Source of the DNA: Lamellibrachia columna | Taxonomy: Eukaryota > Annelida > Polychaeta > Sabellida > Siboglinidae | DNA: 64,000 bases | Direction of reading: 5' to 3' | Assembly (NCBI GenBank): GCA_963662155.1 | Contig: OY759265.1 | Coordinates: 41,548,405-41,612,404 of the forward strand | In this document: one piece after another, positions 1 to 12,279 of the stretch | Numbering within the stretch: the stretch's first letter is position 1 | Layout: the number at the start of each line of letters is the position of its first letter | Program-made: the position numbers and the translations under genes | Notes under the pieces: generated by a model | The model's database searches: none | What the model was told of the DNA's origin: nothing | What the model saw: only the letters and a program-made list of their open reading frames with translations

Positions 1-536
1 TAATGTTGATATAACCATTGGGTTCCTTCACTTAATTTTGTTTTCATTTCCTTTACGCAGGGAATTTGCACCTGCTGTAATAACCAGCAACGCATCATAT
101 TTATGACGTATAATTATTATAACTGACTAAATGTTATCATAATAACTTCATTGACAGCATTTCTACAAACATAGCATATCTAGGTTAATGTCAGCATTGC
201 CAAAAAAATACCACTAAACTGCCCACATTTTTCTTCTATAATCAACCTTCAATATGCAACATTCTCCGTAGTAAAAACCCATCAAACGAACAGAGAAAAA
301 CATGATACATCTGATACTTTGTTTGCCTTTTTATATAATTCATAGTTGTTGCATTCATATTTACAATAAATTACAATTTCCACCAATCTTGCTGCTATTC
401 TGTTGAGCTGTCTAATGGAATTAATTTTATAGAGGCAACAAATTGTTTTTATTTTCATGACAAATCCACCACCTGTTGTCCACATTCTTTGTTCACCTAT
501 AAACATTTCCCGCACACCTCACCTGTTGACTCTTAC
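1..536. other. Intron of unknown gene, nothing else seen
   Basis: AT-rich. No further exon with good sites seen before the window edge. Confidence 0.5.
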
Positions 537-693
537 CTTCTCGACACTTTATGCTTGAGCGAACGTATGGCACCATTGACACCCACCAAGAAACGGTTGC
601 CTAACTTGTCACGCTTGAGTGGCTTCGGTGTATGAATGCCGCTCTTCCGATCTATTGAATAATACTCCAGTGGCTCCTCGTTCATTGTCGTAT
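537..693 (-). CDS. Unknown gene, exon 6
   Basis: Residues 226-278, phase 1 in and 2 out: YTTMNEEPLEYYSIDRKSGI, then HTPKPLKRDKLGNRFLVGVN. Acceptor TTCCGTGCAG, donor GTAAGA. The gene continues to the left, outside the window. Confidence 0.72.
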
Positions 694-3600
694 CTGCACG
701 GAAAAATTTATGTTAACTTCTTGTATTGGCGACTGCATTGAAATAACACATCACACAACGTTAGGCGTGACAAAATGTCAAGACACTTTGGGAGAGAAAT
801 ACATCGATGCATGATGCCAAGCCAATTTCATGTGCGCGGTAGTGTCTTGGGATCATCCCTAAATACCTGACTTGTTGGCACGTCATAAACTGGCAAGTCA
901 AGTCTCAAGTCTCTGACCTGCACGTTAAGTAAAGTCTCAATTCAGTGACCTCCAAGTCCAAATCAAGTCTGGAGTCATCTCTGTGAATTTCAAGTCAAGT
1001 CGCACGTCATCAGGGTCGTTGTGGTTCGTCTGCGGTAATTTTTAGCTGGAAACTTAAGCAGATGCTGCCCCGTTACAACATTAGTCAGTCATAAGTTCTT
1101 ATTAATTATTGTATTTGTTACGACCTATCACAACATTATCTCGTTTTGCGTACATTTCAAGCCACCAGACTTGTTGGCAAGTCACAAACAGGCAAGTCAA
1201 GTCAAGTTGAGTCTATAACCTCCAAGTCCAAGTCAAGTCTCGAGTCATCCCTCCGAATTTGAAATCTTGTCACAAGTCATGAAAATGGGCAACTTGAATC
1301 CGACTCGAGTTAGCGCATACAACTCAAGCCAACAATTCTGCTAAATACTCACAATTCAAGCAGTCATCTATGTATCCAGCACTTTTACTCCGCTCTGTTA
1401 CTCCATTCTCACTCATCCAGCGATACCCTCGCCTCCGAATCACATCATGCCCTGCAGAGTAGGGCTTTGGGCGATGGGCTGGTTGGTGCGCCCCGAGATC
1501 GTCATGGCAACCGATATGCCATTCGTCGTGAATAAGCGTATTGAGTTCAGCGAAAGCGCTGTAATGCGACTCTAATTCTGGATCAGGGGGCGGTTTGACC
1601 TTTGATGTGCCACCTGCATTCAATCGAAACATCTACGATAATCACAGTATATAGGACATTGACGGAACAGTGATTATTTTATGTTGATAAGGATTTTGTC
1701 TTCATCAATGACAGCGTACAGCCAATGATGATGATGATGATGTTGATGATGATGATAAGGATTTTATGGGATGTTTAATTAATAAATAAAAACCATTAAT
1801 CTACAACAAATATTAACCAATTTCTAAGAGCTTCACTTCAGGAATGGATATTCAAAGAAGCTGATTTAACTACAGCCCACTAAAATACTTTCATTTTCTC
1901 TGTACTTGTCATGTGACTGCATGCATGCACAATTAAATTGGTATCCTGCCCTGCTTATTTTTCAAATCACAAATGTATGAAATTATTATGTTGTCAACTA
2001 ATGCCATATTTCATATCTATGATTTGATGTAAAACTAAAATATATTTGTTTCAATGTTTACACTGGCTAGTGATTTAAATATAAATAGTGCCCAGGTTAT
2101 GCACACGGGGTTGATGTATTATAATAGAGAAACCACTGGTGATATGTGGATACATCTCCCCTATTGGCTTTGAGAAGAACTGTATAGCGTCTACTCTCAG
2201 TCTATACCTGTATCTATACTGCACTGTCAGGATGATTTTCTCAGGTGATTTCTTGACTTCAGATTTTGTGTAGACAAGATTGATGTAGTTTTTTCATGAA
2301 TTACTGTGGTTAGAGGCATTGTCTCAGGCTAGGTTCTTAAGAGGAGCATATATTGTATGTAGACCTTGCAGTTTGCTATACAAGTTGTAATTAGTCTGTT
2401 TTCAGGAGGAGGTTAGACCTTACCTTATTGTATGATAGGACAAGTGGCGGTATTTGTACGATGTGACAAACATTACATTGTGGGACTGGTAGATTAAATG
2501 GCTCGTAGATGTGATTGTAGTATTTCATGTACTGCATTACTGCTACCTGGATTATGGGCTTGCATAAACATGAAATGTTATCTATAACTATGACCTCTTT
2601 GGCTCACATTTGTTAATCAATATGTTTTTTATTTGTTCAATTACAATCTGATTGTCAATAAATGTCAGAAAGAAATTCTGGTCCTTCTTAATCTACCTAC
2701 TCTTATGCTCTTGTACAGCGTAATAGATATTATAGAATTCTTTTAATTGGATCCATACAAAACTTCTAGAGTATCTAAGTAGAGTTATGCATGGCTCTAC
2801 AACCACAGACTAACAGGTAGTTTTTATAGGCTAAGGTATATTTAAAAAGTAACCCAGTGGCTAGACTAAAGTCAGAGATCTTGCACAAGCCCAATAATGC
2901 TGCATTCAAGGCAGTGTTAGGCAGTGTTAAAGACATGTCTGTTTCATGCGGCCTTTGGAGCATTACTTTAAATAGCAGCAATCTTGTTTTAATGACATGG
3001 ACGTTTTACTTATTTTAAACATTAACTGGTTTTAACTCCTCTTAATTTATTTGAGCTTATTTCACTGAATCCAATGCAGTAAATGGTAAAGATAACTTAT
3101 ACGTCAGGTATTTGGTCCATGGGACCAATAAAATTGCTCTACACATTACCGCATGGAATACCTGTTCCCTCCAACACCAACTTGATTTCTCTGGAAACCA
3201 TTCAGCCATGGTGCAATTATTCAGCAAAGAGTATTTATTCACATATATCTACTGCGGTCTATAGCCAGGCACTCATTTATACAGCTAAGTGAACTGAGGC
3301 AACGTGGAGCGAACAAAATTGCCCAAGCTTCGAAACGGTAACAAGTGGCTTCGAACCCAGGTCTTCTGGACCAAGAGTCTGACGTTCTAACCACTGTGCC
3401 GCTGCACCCCACAGTGAACCCAAAACTTTTGCTAGTTTTGGGTAATAACTATGATAATAACTGCTATTTAGACAGCACCAGAACTCAAGAATAAAAATTC
3501 TGTTCAAAGGTGCATAGTGTTAAAAATGTAACCAACATAATAAAATTGTAATCAATATAAAAATATGTATAAAATTGTAATGGTTTTATGTGTATATTAA

Positions 3601-4451
3601 ATGTACCATATTCGTCCTATTATCATAAGTGTACAGTATGCTTGATAAACAAATTGGGCCACGAAAAAATGTCAAGGAATCTGTTCTTAAAAGTGTACAC
3701 CACATTTTTTTCTTAACAATAACGTAATCATTTAACACTAGTGGTGTCATTTGGTGACTAGTGTAGAACAACTAAAAAGTGGTGTCAACTGTTTAACACC
3801 AGATGGCTAGACTTTTCAGTTGTTCTGCACTAGTCAAATTACAGTAATTATAGATCCTGTTGATTAAAAAAGGGGGTGTACGCTAATTAGGGCATGTACG
3901 CTTAATAAGTCGAATACGGTATTTTACTTATATATAAACTAATTAATCAAAAGAAAAAAAAAGCAAACACAACTTGAATAAACTATGGTAGTTCAAGTTT
4001 AAAATACTATTCTATAATAAGAAATAAGTTGTAAGACAATTATTGTCTTTGTTGACGCAAACGACCTTAGTCTGTACTTTCGTTGTTATTAGATCCAGGT
4101 ATCGGCCAAATGTGACATAACTCAGCGGCAGGTATTAACTTGAACCTGCCGTGAAAACTGATAAACAACAGTGATTATCACCGTGGGAAAACTTGGTAAG
4201 ACATTTGTTACTTATTGTGACTTGGTATCAATATGAGGAGGCTTTAACCTCCTACAGGAATGTTGGGTAAGAAAACATGTTTACGTTCAATGTGACTGCT
4301 GTGGTAGACATGCACGCTGACACTGAACTGAATGTGGATTATGTATGGATTAGTGGAGTATTAGGGTGAATCACAACAGCACTGTCCTCTTGATGTTGAC
4401 ATGTCTTATGGAGAGTATTATTGGAGAATATTTTCCACTATGACTTTAGCT

Positions 4452-4487
<36 letters not shown>

Positions 4488-4538
4488 CGTGCATGCGTGC
4501 GTGCATGCATGTGTGTGTATTTATGTGTTTGCGAGTGA

Positions 4539-4594
<56 letters not shown>

Positions 4595-7500
4595 ATGCGT
4601 GCATGTGCAATGTGTATGCATACATGTCTGCATGCATGGACATGCATATGTGGCTGCTACAAGTAAATGCACAGAAAATCACCGGAAACAGTCATAAATA
4701 CAAAATTAGATTTAAAAAACACCACAACATTTAACATTTATAATTTCACCTCAAATTTGAATTCTGTGCAGTTTAGCTTGATGCCTACCGAGGAGCATAT
4801 CAAGAGCACCCATAAAGAATATTTTGCAAGTTCACCTTGTAAAGACCTTGGTTGGCATTAAGTTGATACTGATATTGAATTGACATTTATTTCAACAATA
4901 ACATATATAGTGCATATATCAATGAAAAAACAAATTGTTGAAAAAGGGTAAAAAGATGTGCAATACTTATAATGTTTACCCTTTTAATTGCTTTTGGCAT
5001 CAATAGATATTTAGAACGGAAGCTCAACAAAAATTCAAGTGCAACAACACCATTTTCATGCATAAGCAAATCAGGTTAGATAAAAAATAAACAACTAAAC
5101 TACCAGAACATTTATAAAACAACACTAAACAGTGTGTTTGCATTCAGCTGAACGGTAATTTAATTAGCCTTGTTTATATTACGTAATCGGCAAGAATAGG
5201 TTATGACTCTAACACATAGCTATTCAATATTTTATCTGTGTTTTGCTATTGCCTTTGTGAAAATATTCACGTGGTAGACATGCACGCTGACACTGAACTG
5301 AACTGAATGTGGATTATGTATGGATTAGTGGAGTATTAGGGTGAATCACAACAGCACTGTTCTCTTGATGTATGCATGTCCATGCATGCAGACATGTAAG
5401 CATGCACACTGCACATGCACGCATGCACACACACACACACACACACTCACTCGCAAACACATAAATACACACATGCACATGCACACACGCACACAAATAT
5501 TGAAAGTGAATTTCTTAACACACCAATTTCTATTGTTTATCCAGCAATATCAACTGGACCTGTCTATGTAGTCACCTTTGTGGATTACATTCTGTGGTTA
5601 AGCTTACATTATTCATGTCATGACCTGGGGTTATACATTATGTGCATAAATGATATCAGTGTTATTGATATCAGTTTCTAATTCTAGGTGACATTCAGTG
5701 ATTAAATATTACTGTAACAGCTTCACAAAAATAAGCATAAAGGAAACGTACTTTACATCAAAATGAAAACATATAACCTATGTCATGAAAAAATTTCTGT
5801 TCACTTATATCCACTAAGTGACAGCCACTAGGTGGCAGCAGTGAGAGAAGACAGCGACATGGAATCAACATTACAGAACATTTCTGTGTGACCCATGATT
5901 CCCTGCAAAACATGTTGTATGCCTCTGACATAAATACACACAACAAAGTAAAAACATCATGAAAATAATAATTTTCATATTAAATCACTTATATGAATCA
6001 TGAACAATTCTTTATATTTCCACAACAGTACATGCATACAAGATGAAGGCATTTACTCATGTAGTAGTGACAAAAAAGAATTGGCCTTGACAAGTTTAAC
6101 TGCTTCCGCTGCGGTAAAGTTGTAGCTTCTAGCACACAGATTCAAGTGTTTTGCCTATGTGACAAGCCAGATAACTAAATAAAGATGAAACACCAACTCA
6201 CAGTTGATCTTGGGTGCTTGCTTGGTTGCCTTAGTGTTAGGTTTGTCAGACTGGTAGACTAATTCCTGCGTTCCACTCTTTATACCCTTCACTGCAACCA
6301 AACCACACCAATATACATAGCAAAAATACAAGATGTTCACCAAAGTCACTGGTTTAAAACTATCCATATCATCAAGCCAGTCATATATATCAACCGCAGC
6401 ACCACACCACCAATGTTGCTATTTAAGAGACTTCTGTATTTAACAGAAAGAAATGTCACTGAACTGTTTATAAGTACCTGGTATCTTATTGCCTGCTGCT
6501 GTTATAACACATCTATATAATCCATTCTATACAATTATAATTCTGAACAATCATAATCATGAACAATTATGATTATACTAACAAGGTGACCATACTGGTG
6601 TGATTAATGTCATACACTTTACTGTTATGGAAATAATTTTGGACGGTCCTGGGGTGACCATAGTAGTGAGGTGTCTGTACTAACAAGGTGTTTGGATCTT
6701 TTCCCAAAATACATCATGGGCAGGTCGTGGCATTCAATCGGAAACAAGACATGTGTCAGTCGCAATATAAACAAGAAGCATTCAATAACTACTTCAAGGA
6801 TGGGATTCTAAACATGATGTTGCCAAAACCTTAATATAATTAATGTTGCTCTACATTTGTTTAGAAAATAACTAATATTGCTATAGTGCCATCTTTTACC
6901 ACACATTTAGCCAGCACCTTTAGAAAGAAATGTTTTCCTAAATATGATGGTTCTCGTTATTCCTGTTATCCTGTGGATATCAGCATGTGAATTTTGCTTT
7001 TCCAAGCTTGTTGTTAAAAAACCTTCAATGTATTCTAGACACAATCTCACTGCTTTTAGTCATGTTGCCTTCAATATATTTTTCTCCAGGTTTGGTTTCT
7101 TAAATTGTTCCTGTTCTCACATAAGCTCAACCATGAAATTATTCACACAAACTTACCATAAAGGGATCTGAGAGCCCATCTCCCCGCCTGTTCATTTGCA
7201 GCATTCTGTGACTGTCGGTTGCGAGTGGTCGGCGCTGACTTCACCTTTCTGGAACGCATAGACATACAACAATGGTAGATTCTGGATAACCACGTGATGT
7301 AATCCAGTTAACATTGTTATTGCCCAAGTTGCTACAGACTGCCTTGCTTTGCTTGATGAGATACTCCCTAAACAGCTGATCACAGCTTAACCAGGAGGTA
7401 TAGTAGTGGGCTTAGAAATCTACATCATCAGACAGGATTTTTCATTTCCTAATGTGGGATTTTTTACTTCCCCTGGCACAGAAACCAGGTAGAAGAGACC

Positions 7501-10500
7501 TACAGCTTTTAGTGTCATATCCGAAAGACACATACTTCCAACTTCCGTCCCATATTATATGTGCTAGGTAAAATATACTATGGTTCAAACTCAGTCCATC
7601 CTGGTCAAAAGGTGAGTACCAAGCCATTGAGGCATTGAGCCACCACGTCAGTCCGATATGAATACACGCCCAAACGCTGCTTGTTCATTGTGTAAAACAC
7701 AACCACAAGCCATAGATACAGTCCAGCAAACCTTACCGTACCTACACACAACATAACATGATATGAAGGTCATATACTTCAATCATCTTCTCCCAGATAG
7801 AAACCAGAAGAGACATAACTGAAAACATGCTTACTGCCATGAGGTCTTGTCTTCAACCAGTCATTACATGGCTACCATATAACAACGAAGAACACCAACA
7901 GCACACAACATTAACAACAGCTTTGCCAGTGCACTGTCTGTACCAAGCAAGCACAGCCGTTATTGAATCCTCAGACCTGTCAATCAACCGCACCACCACA
8001 ATCAAGCAATTCTTATTTTCAAGGTTCCCACCTGGCGACTAGAACACACGTGGCGGCAAAGAAAACAACCCTATAAAACCTTGAAGATATCAATGCAGGG
8101 ATCTGCTCCAACTGATTATTACTAAACTGTGTTGCATTGGACACAAATGGCTGCATGGACAAACGGACACGGTCCAGTGGATTAGAATAACACAGCTGAT
8201 CTGTATTATTCTACGATGATTGTCATGCAGAAATCGCCTTTCATGCTTAGTGCAGACTTCTTAATCCTGCCAATGCATGTTTGTGTGTATCGCAGACAAA
8301 TTGCACACCTGCAATCATTATACTGTGCAACTGGCCACACAAGACGTGGGAAAATTGGTCTCGTTAATCTGACTAAGTAGCCAGACTGTGAAAACAATTA
8401 ACATTGATTGATGCCAGATTCCTATGCATAATTCCACAATAAAGGGAAGGCTGTATATGAATGTGTGTTTGTGAGTTTGCATGCATGTGTGCGTGCATGC
8501 ATGCATGCAAGCGAGTATAAAAAAGAAAATATGTTGGTCGAAAAAGGTAACTGTGTGAAAGAGTTAAAATGGTCAATAATATTTTGGATGTGTGCGGTGG
8601 ATGCATAACATATTTTGATTGTCATAATTCACATATTGAAAATATTTTATAAATGAAATGAAATACTGTAGATTGTAGCTTGCATTTATGAATCATGATT
8701 CAAGCATAATTGAAAATGTGTGTGTTCAACATAAATTTGACTTATCCAGTTTACACAATCGCATACAAAAATATATATACGGTACGTGTAATGCATACAT
8801 TGATCAGTACTGATACAGTATACATGTACCAAAACAAAATAATGAATTCATATTTTGAGGGTAATTTCCAAAATAACTTATTTTCATTTGGGATAACTGT
8901 GGCTGTAAATCACACCACACCTTTGTTTTCTTAAATTTGTAAGAATTAACCATGAAAGAGAGAATATCTGATGGTTCGTGGACCTGTTCTGGAAGTAGTA
9001 GTTCACGTGTATCTGACGTTGCTGCTCTGCTATGATGTCATTGGTTGTCTTGGCCTGACACGTGCGACTACTGATGCAGACGTCAACGTCATCTTGAGTC
9101 GAGTAGGAGACGTGGCGCTTAATTGTGCGGCGCCGCTGGTTTGGAGGTACAGCCCCCAGAGGGCGATTCTGCAGGGTTAAATGACAAAGATGAAAATGAA
9201 ATATGGTATCTGTTGACCAATGATTTGTCATTGTAGCATCAATGTTCAAACAAATACTATAATGTGACAATAGAGGAATTTCAAAAAAGAAGTATTTGTT
9301 ATATGTAAATAGACCATATAAATACCAACTATGGTCTTTAGGATCACTGCAGTAATAATAATAACAATAAAACTTTATTTTAACACCATGAAATCTGGGG
9401 CCACTGCCCCATTCACAGGTGTGTACAAACATTATTAATTCACACGATAAAACTTGTACGTAGATTTTAGAGATAATAACAATAGGGGGCCTAGTTATAA
9501 TAACAATAGGGGGCCTAGTTATAATAACAATAGGGGGCCTAGTTATAATAATAATAATACATGCGCTGTATAAGATGTTAAAAACTATGCAGAATATTTA
9601 CATGTGTAAATTATTTTAAGAAATGCATTTGTATGTATACGAATAAAATTTAAATAAATATTAAATAGAAAATAAAACGCTAATACCATCAATATTACAG
9701 AAAATAAATAGGATTGATAATATGTAATAAGATCATTAAAGTGCAATATCACAGCAGTAAAACCCATTAAGTAGAAATAAGAAATGTCTTTAGTAGCTTC
9801 TTGAATTGTGGGTGGTTGCCGTTTCCACGTATGTTGGCAGGCAGTTTATTCCACAGAGCGGGGCCAGCGCAGGCAAATGCTCGGCGGCTGAAACATTCCA
9901 AGTTCACTTGTGGCACTTCTAGAAGTAGCCCGCTGGCAGAGTGTAGGCAGTGTCGTGGTGCGTACTGGTGAAACAGTGTGGCAAGATATTCTGGTTTGCC
10001 TTCGTAGAATGCCTTGTGCACAAGAACGAGTATCTTGTACTCAATCCGTCTCGTAATGGGCAGCCAGTGTAGTTGCCGTAGTATTGTTGTCATGGACTGC
10101 CTATCACCCCTCCGAATCTGCATGACAATGTGAGCCATTGACCACTGAACCATTTCCAGATGGTGCAGGAGATGATCGGTTATTCCAAATAGCATCGCAT
10201 TGCCATAGTCAAGCCGTGATGTTACTAGTCCATGGATCAAACTTTTGCATACACTGGTGGTAAGAGGGTCTCGTATCTTAGCAATTCGAGACAGATGATA
10301 ATAATTTGTTTGATTATGCAAATATGATGTCAGCTAGCCAGGCATGGACGTCGCCACACATCAATAGCCACACAATCGTTGCAGCAGTGTGGCAGCAGTA
10401 TGGTGTGGTCGATGGTGTCGAATGCCACAGTTAGGTCTAGCAACACCAAAAGTACACCCCGGCGACTATCTATGGACTGTGCCACCTCGATTACTGTCAA

Positions 10501-10850
10501 CTTGGGACAGTGCCAAATTAGTTCCATGATAGTAAAGTATAGGACATTCTGCTATAATATGGTGATGACATACTTTATCATTACTGTGGTGAAATATTGC
10601 TTTTACAAATAATACTTCTACATTATATAAAAGCTATAACTATTACTATAAATTCACATTTTTTATATGTAGGTAGTTTGTTATCAATTTCATTCAACAT
10701 TTGCAATGATTTATATGAACAAAATGCTCACTATTAAAACAGTACAGATCAAAGACAAAATCATGAGAAACTTTAATGTCAAATTAAAAAAGTTATGTCT
10801 ACCTTTGCCTGTCTTCTGTACACAGGCTGAGGCAAAACCTCTGCCGCCAT
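537..10850 (-). CDS. Unrecognised protein gene, six 5' exons, continues past left edge
   Basis: I do not recognise this protein. Six exons, read right to left (10850-10803, 9168-8984, 7248-7157, 6291-6202, 1613-1353, 693-537), join with matching phases (0, 2, 1, 1, 1, then 2 out) and give at least 277 residues. It starts MAAEVLPQPVYRRQAK, is rich in Lys/Arg, Gln and Asn, and has no signal peptide, membrane segment or zinc-finger pattern that I can see. The more structured parts are in exon 5 (HYSAFAELNTLIHDEWHIGC) and exon 6 (KRDKLGNRFLVGVNGAIRSL). The exons are GC-richer than the introns. The agreement of five splice phases in a row is the main evidence. It is divergent from MAP3K1, with about 12.4 kb between the two ATGs. 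Exon 3 also has its own ATG (7265), so a shorter form starting there is possible. Confidence 0.7.
868..1312. repeat. AAGTC-rich interspersed repeat, two copies
   Basis: Two related segments (about 868-1010 and 1163-1312) are built from CAAGTC/AAGTCAAGTC words in the same order (GACTTGTTGGCA, then CAAGTCAAGT, CCTCCAAGTCCAA, GAGTCATC). Probably one degraded mobile repeat duplicated in tandem, in the intron between exons 5 and 6 of the - strand gene. Confidence 0.55.
1353..1613 (-). CDS. Unknown gene, exon 5
   Basis: Residues 139-226, phase 1 at both ends. Starts GTSKVKPPPDPELESHYSAF; also has HDEWHIGCHDDLG and RRRGYRWMSENGV. Donor GTGAGT. The acceptor chosen (GAATGCAG at 1614) is the one in phase with exon 4; another AG at 1633 precedes an ATG in the same frame. 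Confidence 0.72.
3060..3412 (-). mobile_element. tRNA-derived SINE, near full length
   Basis: Read on the - strand it begins with a tRNA-like head: A-box-like GGCACAGTGGTTAGAACG and B-box-like GGGTTCGAAGCC. Then follow GCCTCAGTTCACTTAGCTG and a core resembling TAATTGCACCATGGCTGAA. The same core is found at 32440-32660 and 47640-47890. Not an active tRNA gene. Confidence 0.7.
3604..3921 (-). mobile_element. MITE family A, copy 1 (about 318 bp)
   Basis: Ends form terminal inverted repeats (TACCATATTCG at one end, CGAATACGGTA at the other). Inside is a hairpin around CAACTGAAAAGTGGTGCCAACTG-like sequence flanked by ACTAGT. Too short to encode anything. Other copies: 16870-17120, 28502-29132, 45346-45638, 45942-46220. 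Confidence 0.7.
4291..5490. repeat. Segmental duplication, one part direct and one part inverted, with GT/CA microsatellites
   Basis: About 100 bp at 4293-4400 recurs almost exactly at 5271-5371 in the same direction. The GT-rich block at 4500-4650 recurs as its reverse complement at 5371-5490, including the interruptions (TTTATGTGTTTGCGAGTGAG and its complement). Long (GT)n runs at 4452-4482 and 4545-4593. Confidence 0.7.
6202..6291 (-). CDS. Unknown gene, exon 4
   Basis: Residues 109-139, phase 1 at both ends: VKGIKSGTQELVYQSDKPNT, then KATKQAPKIN. Acceptor TGGTTGCAG, donor GTGAGT. Confidence 0.66.
6587..6715 (+). mobile_element. MITE family B (pogo/Tigger-like) fragment
   Basis: Shares TTTACTGTTATGGAAATAAT-like and GGGGTGACCATAGTAGTGAG stretches with the intact copy at 49651-49807. 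Confidence 0.5.
7157..7248 (-). CDS. Unknown gene, exon 3
   Basis: Residues 78-109, phase 2 in and 1 out: KVKSAPTTRNRQSQNAANEQ, then AGRWALRSLYG. Donor GTAAGT. The frame runs back to an ATG at 7265 with an in-frame TAA at 7308-7310, so this could also be a first exon. Confidence 0.68.
8984..9168 (-). CDS. Unknown gene, exon 2
   Basis: Residues 17-78, phase 0 in and 2 out. NRPLGAVPPNQRRRTIKRHV opens a basic segment; QVRQ-like repeats are absent; ends QQRQIHVNYYFQN. The acceptor has a good pyrimidine tract ending CCCTGCAG. The donor GTCCAC is weak, the main doubt for this exon. Confidence 0.62.
9345..10527 (-). pseudogene. Degraded non-LTR retrotransposon (LINE) reverse transcriptase remnant
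   Basis: Two pieces of one reverse transcriptase read on the - strand. 10527-10330 has VLLVLLDLTVAFDTIDH, the early RT block. 10321-9767 has TSRLDYGNAMLFGI, LHWLPITRRIEYKIL, and ends ALWNKLPANIR, the C-terminal RT/thumb part of CR1/L2/Jockey-type LINEs. The middle, with the catalytic Asp-Asp block, is missing. The 3' end runs to a TAATAA-type tail near 9345-9370. Inactive. It lies in the intron between exons 1 and 2 of the unknown gene. Confidence 0.75.
9471..9548. repeat. 24-bp tandem repeat, three copies
   Basis: Unit ATAATAACAATAGGGGGCCT plus AGTT, three nearly perfect copies in the 3' part of the LINE remnant. Confidence 0.8.
10493..10560 (-). mobile_element. MITE family B fragment joined to the LINE
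   Basis: Contains GGGACAGTGCCAAATTAGTT and AGTAAAGTATAGGACATTC, the reverse complement of the centre of the 49651 copy. It forms the first codons of the LINE open frame, so it marks an insertion or truncation junction. Confidence 0.5.
10803..10850 (-). CDS. Unknown gene, exon 1 with start codon
   Basis: Sixteen codons, MAAEVLPQPVYRRQAK, phase 0 out, donor GTAGAC. The ATG sits in a strong context, CAAGATGGCGGCAG, typical of first exons. Confidence 0.65.
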
Positions 10851-10854
10851 CTTG
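10843..10854 (-). promoter_or_regulatory. YY1-like motif over the start codon
   Basis: On the - strand CAAGATGGCGGC matches the YY1 core (AAGATGGCGGC) that in animals often lies just after the transcription start and overlaps the initiator ATG. This supports a first exon here. Match by eye only. Confidence 0.45.
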
Positions 10855-12279
10855 TGAATTGTGTCAGTACTAAATGTGGTTAGCGATGTTAATAATATTC
10901 CTCAGGTGGCACCACATTTTTCTTAATCTTCTACAGCTGTTGCACTGCCTGTCTGCTGAAACAGAACATATATTTTGGTCAGCACAAAATTAATATGATT
11001 ATTTTACCACTATATTGGTTTAGCCACAAACATTGCAAGTATTTCACAAAACTGGATATCTTAAAAAAATAGTACATGATAATATACAACATTTTCACAT
11101 CCTTTGTGGAAATTAATACTCTGAATCTGACTTGTAAAAATAAGTTCTATCCAAATTCTGGATGTAAGGGACGTGTGCGTGCCTGGGGGGGCGAGGGGGG
11201 CTCAATACACTGCCTGAATATCATCCTTTAGAATGAATCTAACTACCCTCCAACAAGTTTTAGACTTCTGCCAAAAAATACCCTTTTCAAGTTTAACGGA
11301 TTGAACTACAAACACGTACAAACTTTTCCAAAGACGAGAGTCACATATTCCACAAGTCAGGCAAGATTATAGTCATGTTGTCTGAATAAACCAAACATAC
11401 CCCGTAAAATATAAAACATGCATGTCAGCTAATTATAAATTAGCCCCGTATTGTTAATTGTGCACAATTACATGCATGTCTCAGATGTCACCTTTAGTTA
11501 TCATAAAAATCCTTATTTACCCAATCATCATCATTTGATGCCCCAAACACTTTGCCTATGCTAACATGCATTGGACATGCACAGAGCATACCCATGAAAC
11601 TTGGAATGTGTCTCAAGAACGGTAAAGTGGCAATGTATTAAGTGGCCTCCTAGGGTGAGTGCTTTGGACACAGTGACATAATCATTTTGTAACTACAATC
11701 AAGAATATTATGCCAGTGGTTTACTAAGAAAACCTTGTTGAACACACTGCATCTTAATATCATGGGCCGTGCCATACTGTTAGATAACACTATATGTCAT
11801 GTCATGAGTGTGGTATTCTGGCAATATTTGCTTGCCAAATGAAAATATATATGTATACACCTATTCCTATACTTGCCAATAGGATATGGCCATGCTTTTT
11901 GCATCCAAACGTTATGTAATATATTTTGGCCTTTGGTTACTAAACTAGTTATCTGTCTTGCAAAATAACATGTATGTTTGACACTATGTGTTGGTTCTGT
12001 GTATGCCAGCCTCCCTTAATACGTCACTTGTAGTTTCAGTTACCCCAATTTCATAGAATTGTGCACATGCTTAAAATTATTGGTCATACTGGTTAACATG
12101 TCAGCCGAGTCAACCAGAGAAATGACCGGAATCTTCGACTTTTAAAGCACATTCTGCGTAAACCACTGGTATGACATTTTTTATGTAAGCTGCACATGGT
12201 TAGTTTTTATTATTTCTTTTAGGTGCATTAATGCACGAAAACTGTGACTTTTGTTTCACTTTAAAAATTCCATTAAATG
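10855..12279. other. Intergenic, nothing recognised
   Basis: AT-rich sequence with no ORF of note, no RNA gene and no clear repeat. A short G-rich stretch lies at 11184-11200. Confidence 0.5.

Larger units (their letters stand above)
1614..6201. other. Large intron of the unknown gene
   Basis: Between exons 4 and 5. Contains a GAT trinucleotide run near 1727-1757, the SINE, MITE A copy 1 and the duplicated GT/CA block. No other exon recognised. Confidence 0.5.

Noticed and set aside
8884..9432. 182-codon ORF as one gene
   Set aside because: Only its middle (9168-8984) behaves as an exon; the start is in a LINE-derived tail and the end is AT-rich intron.
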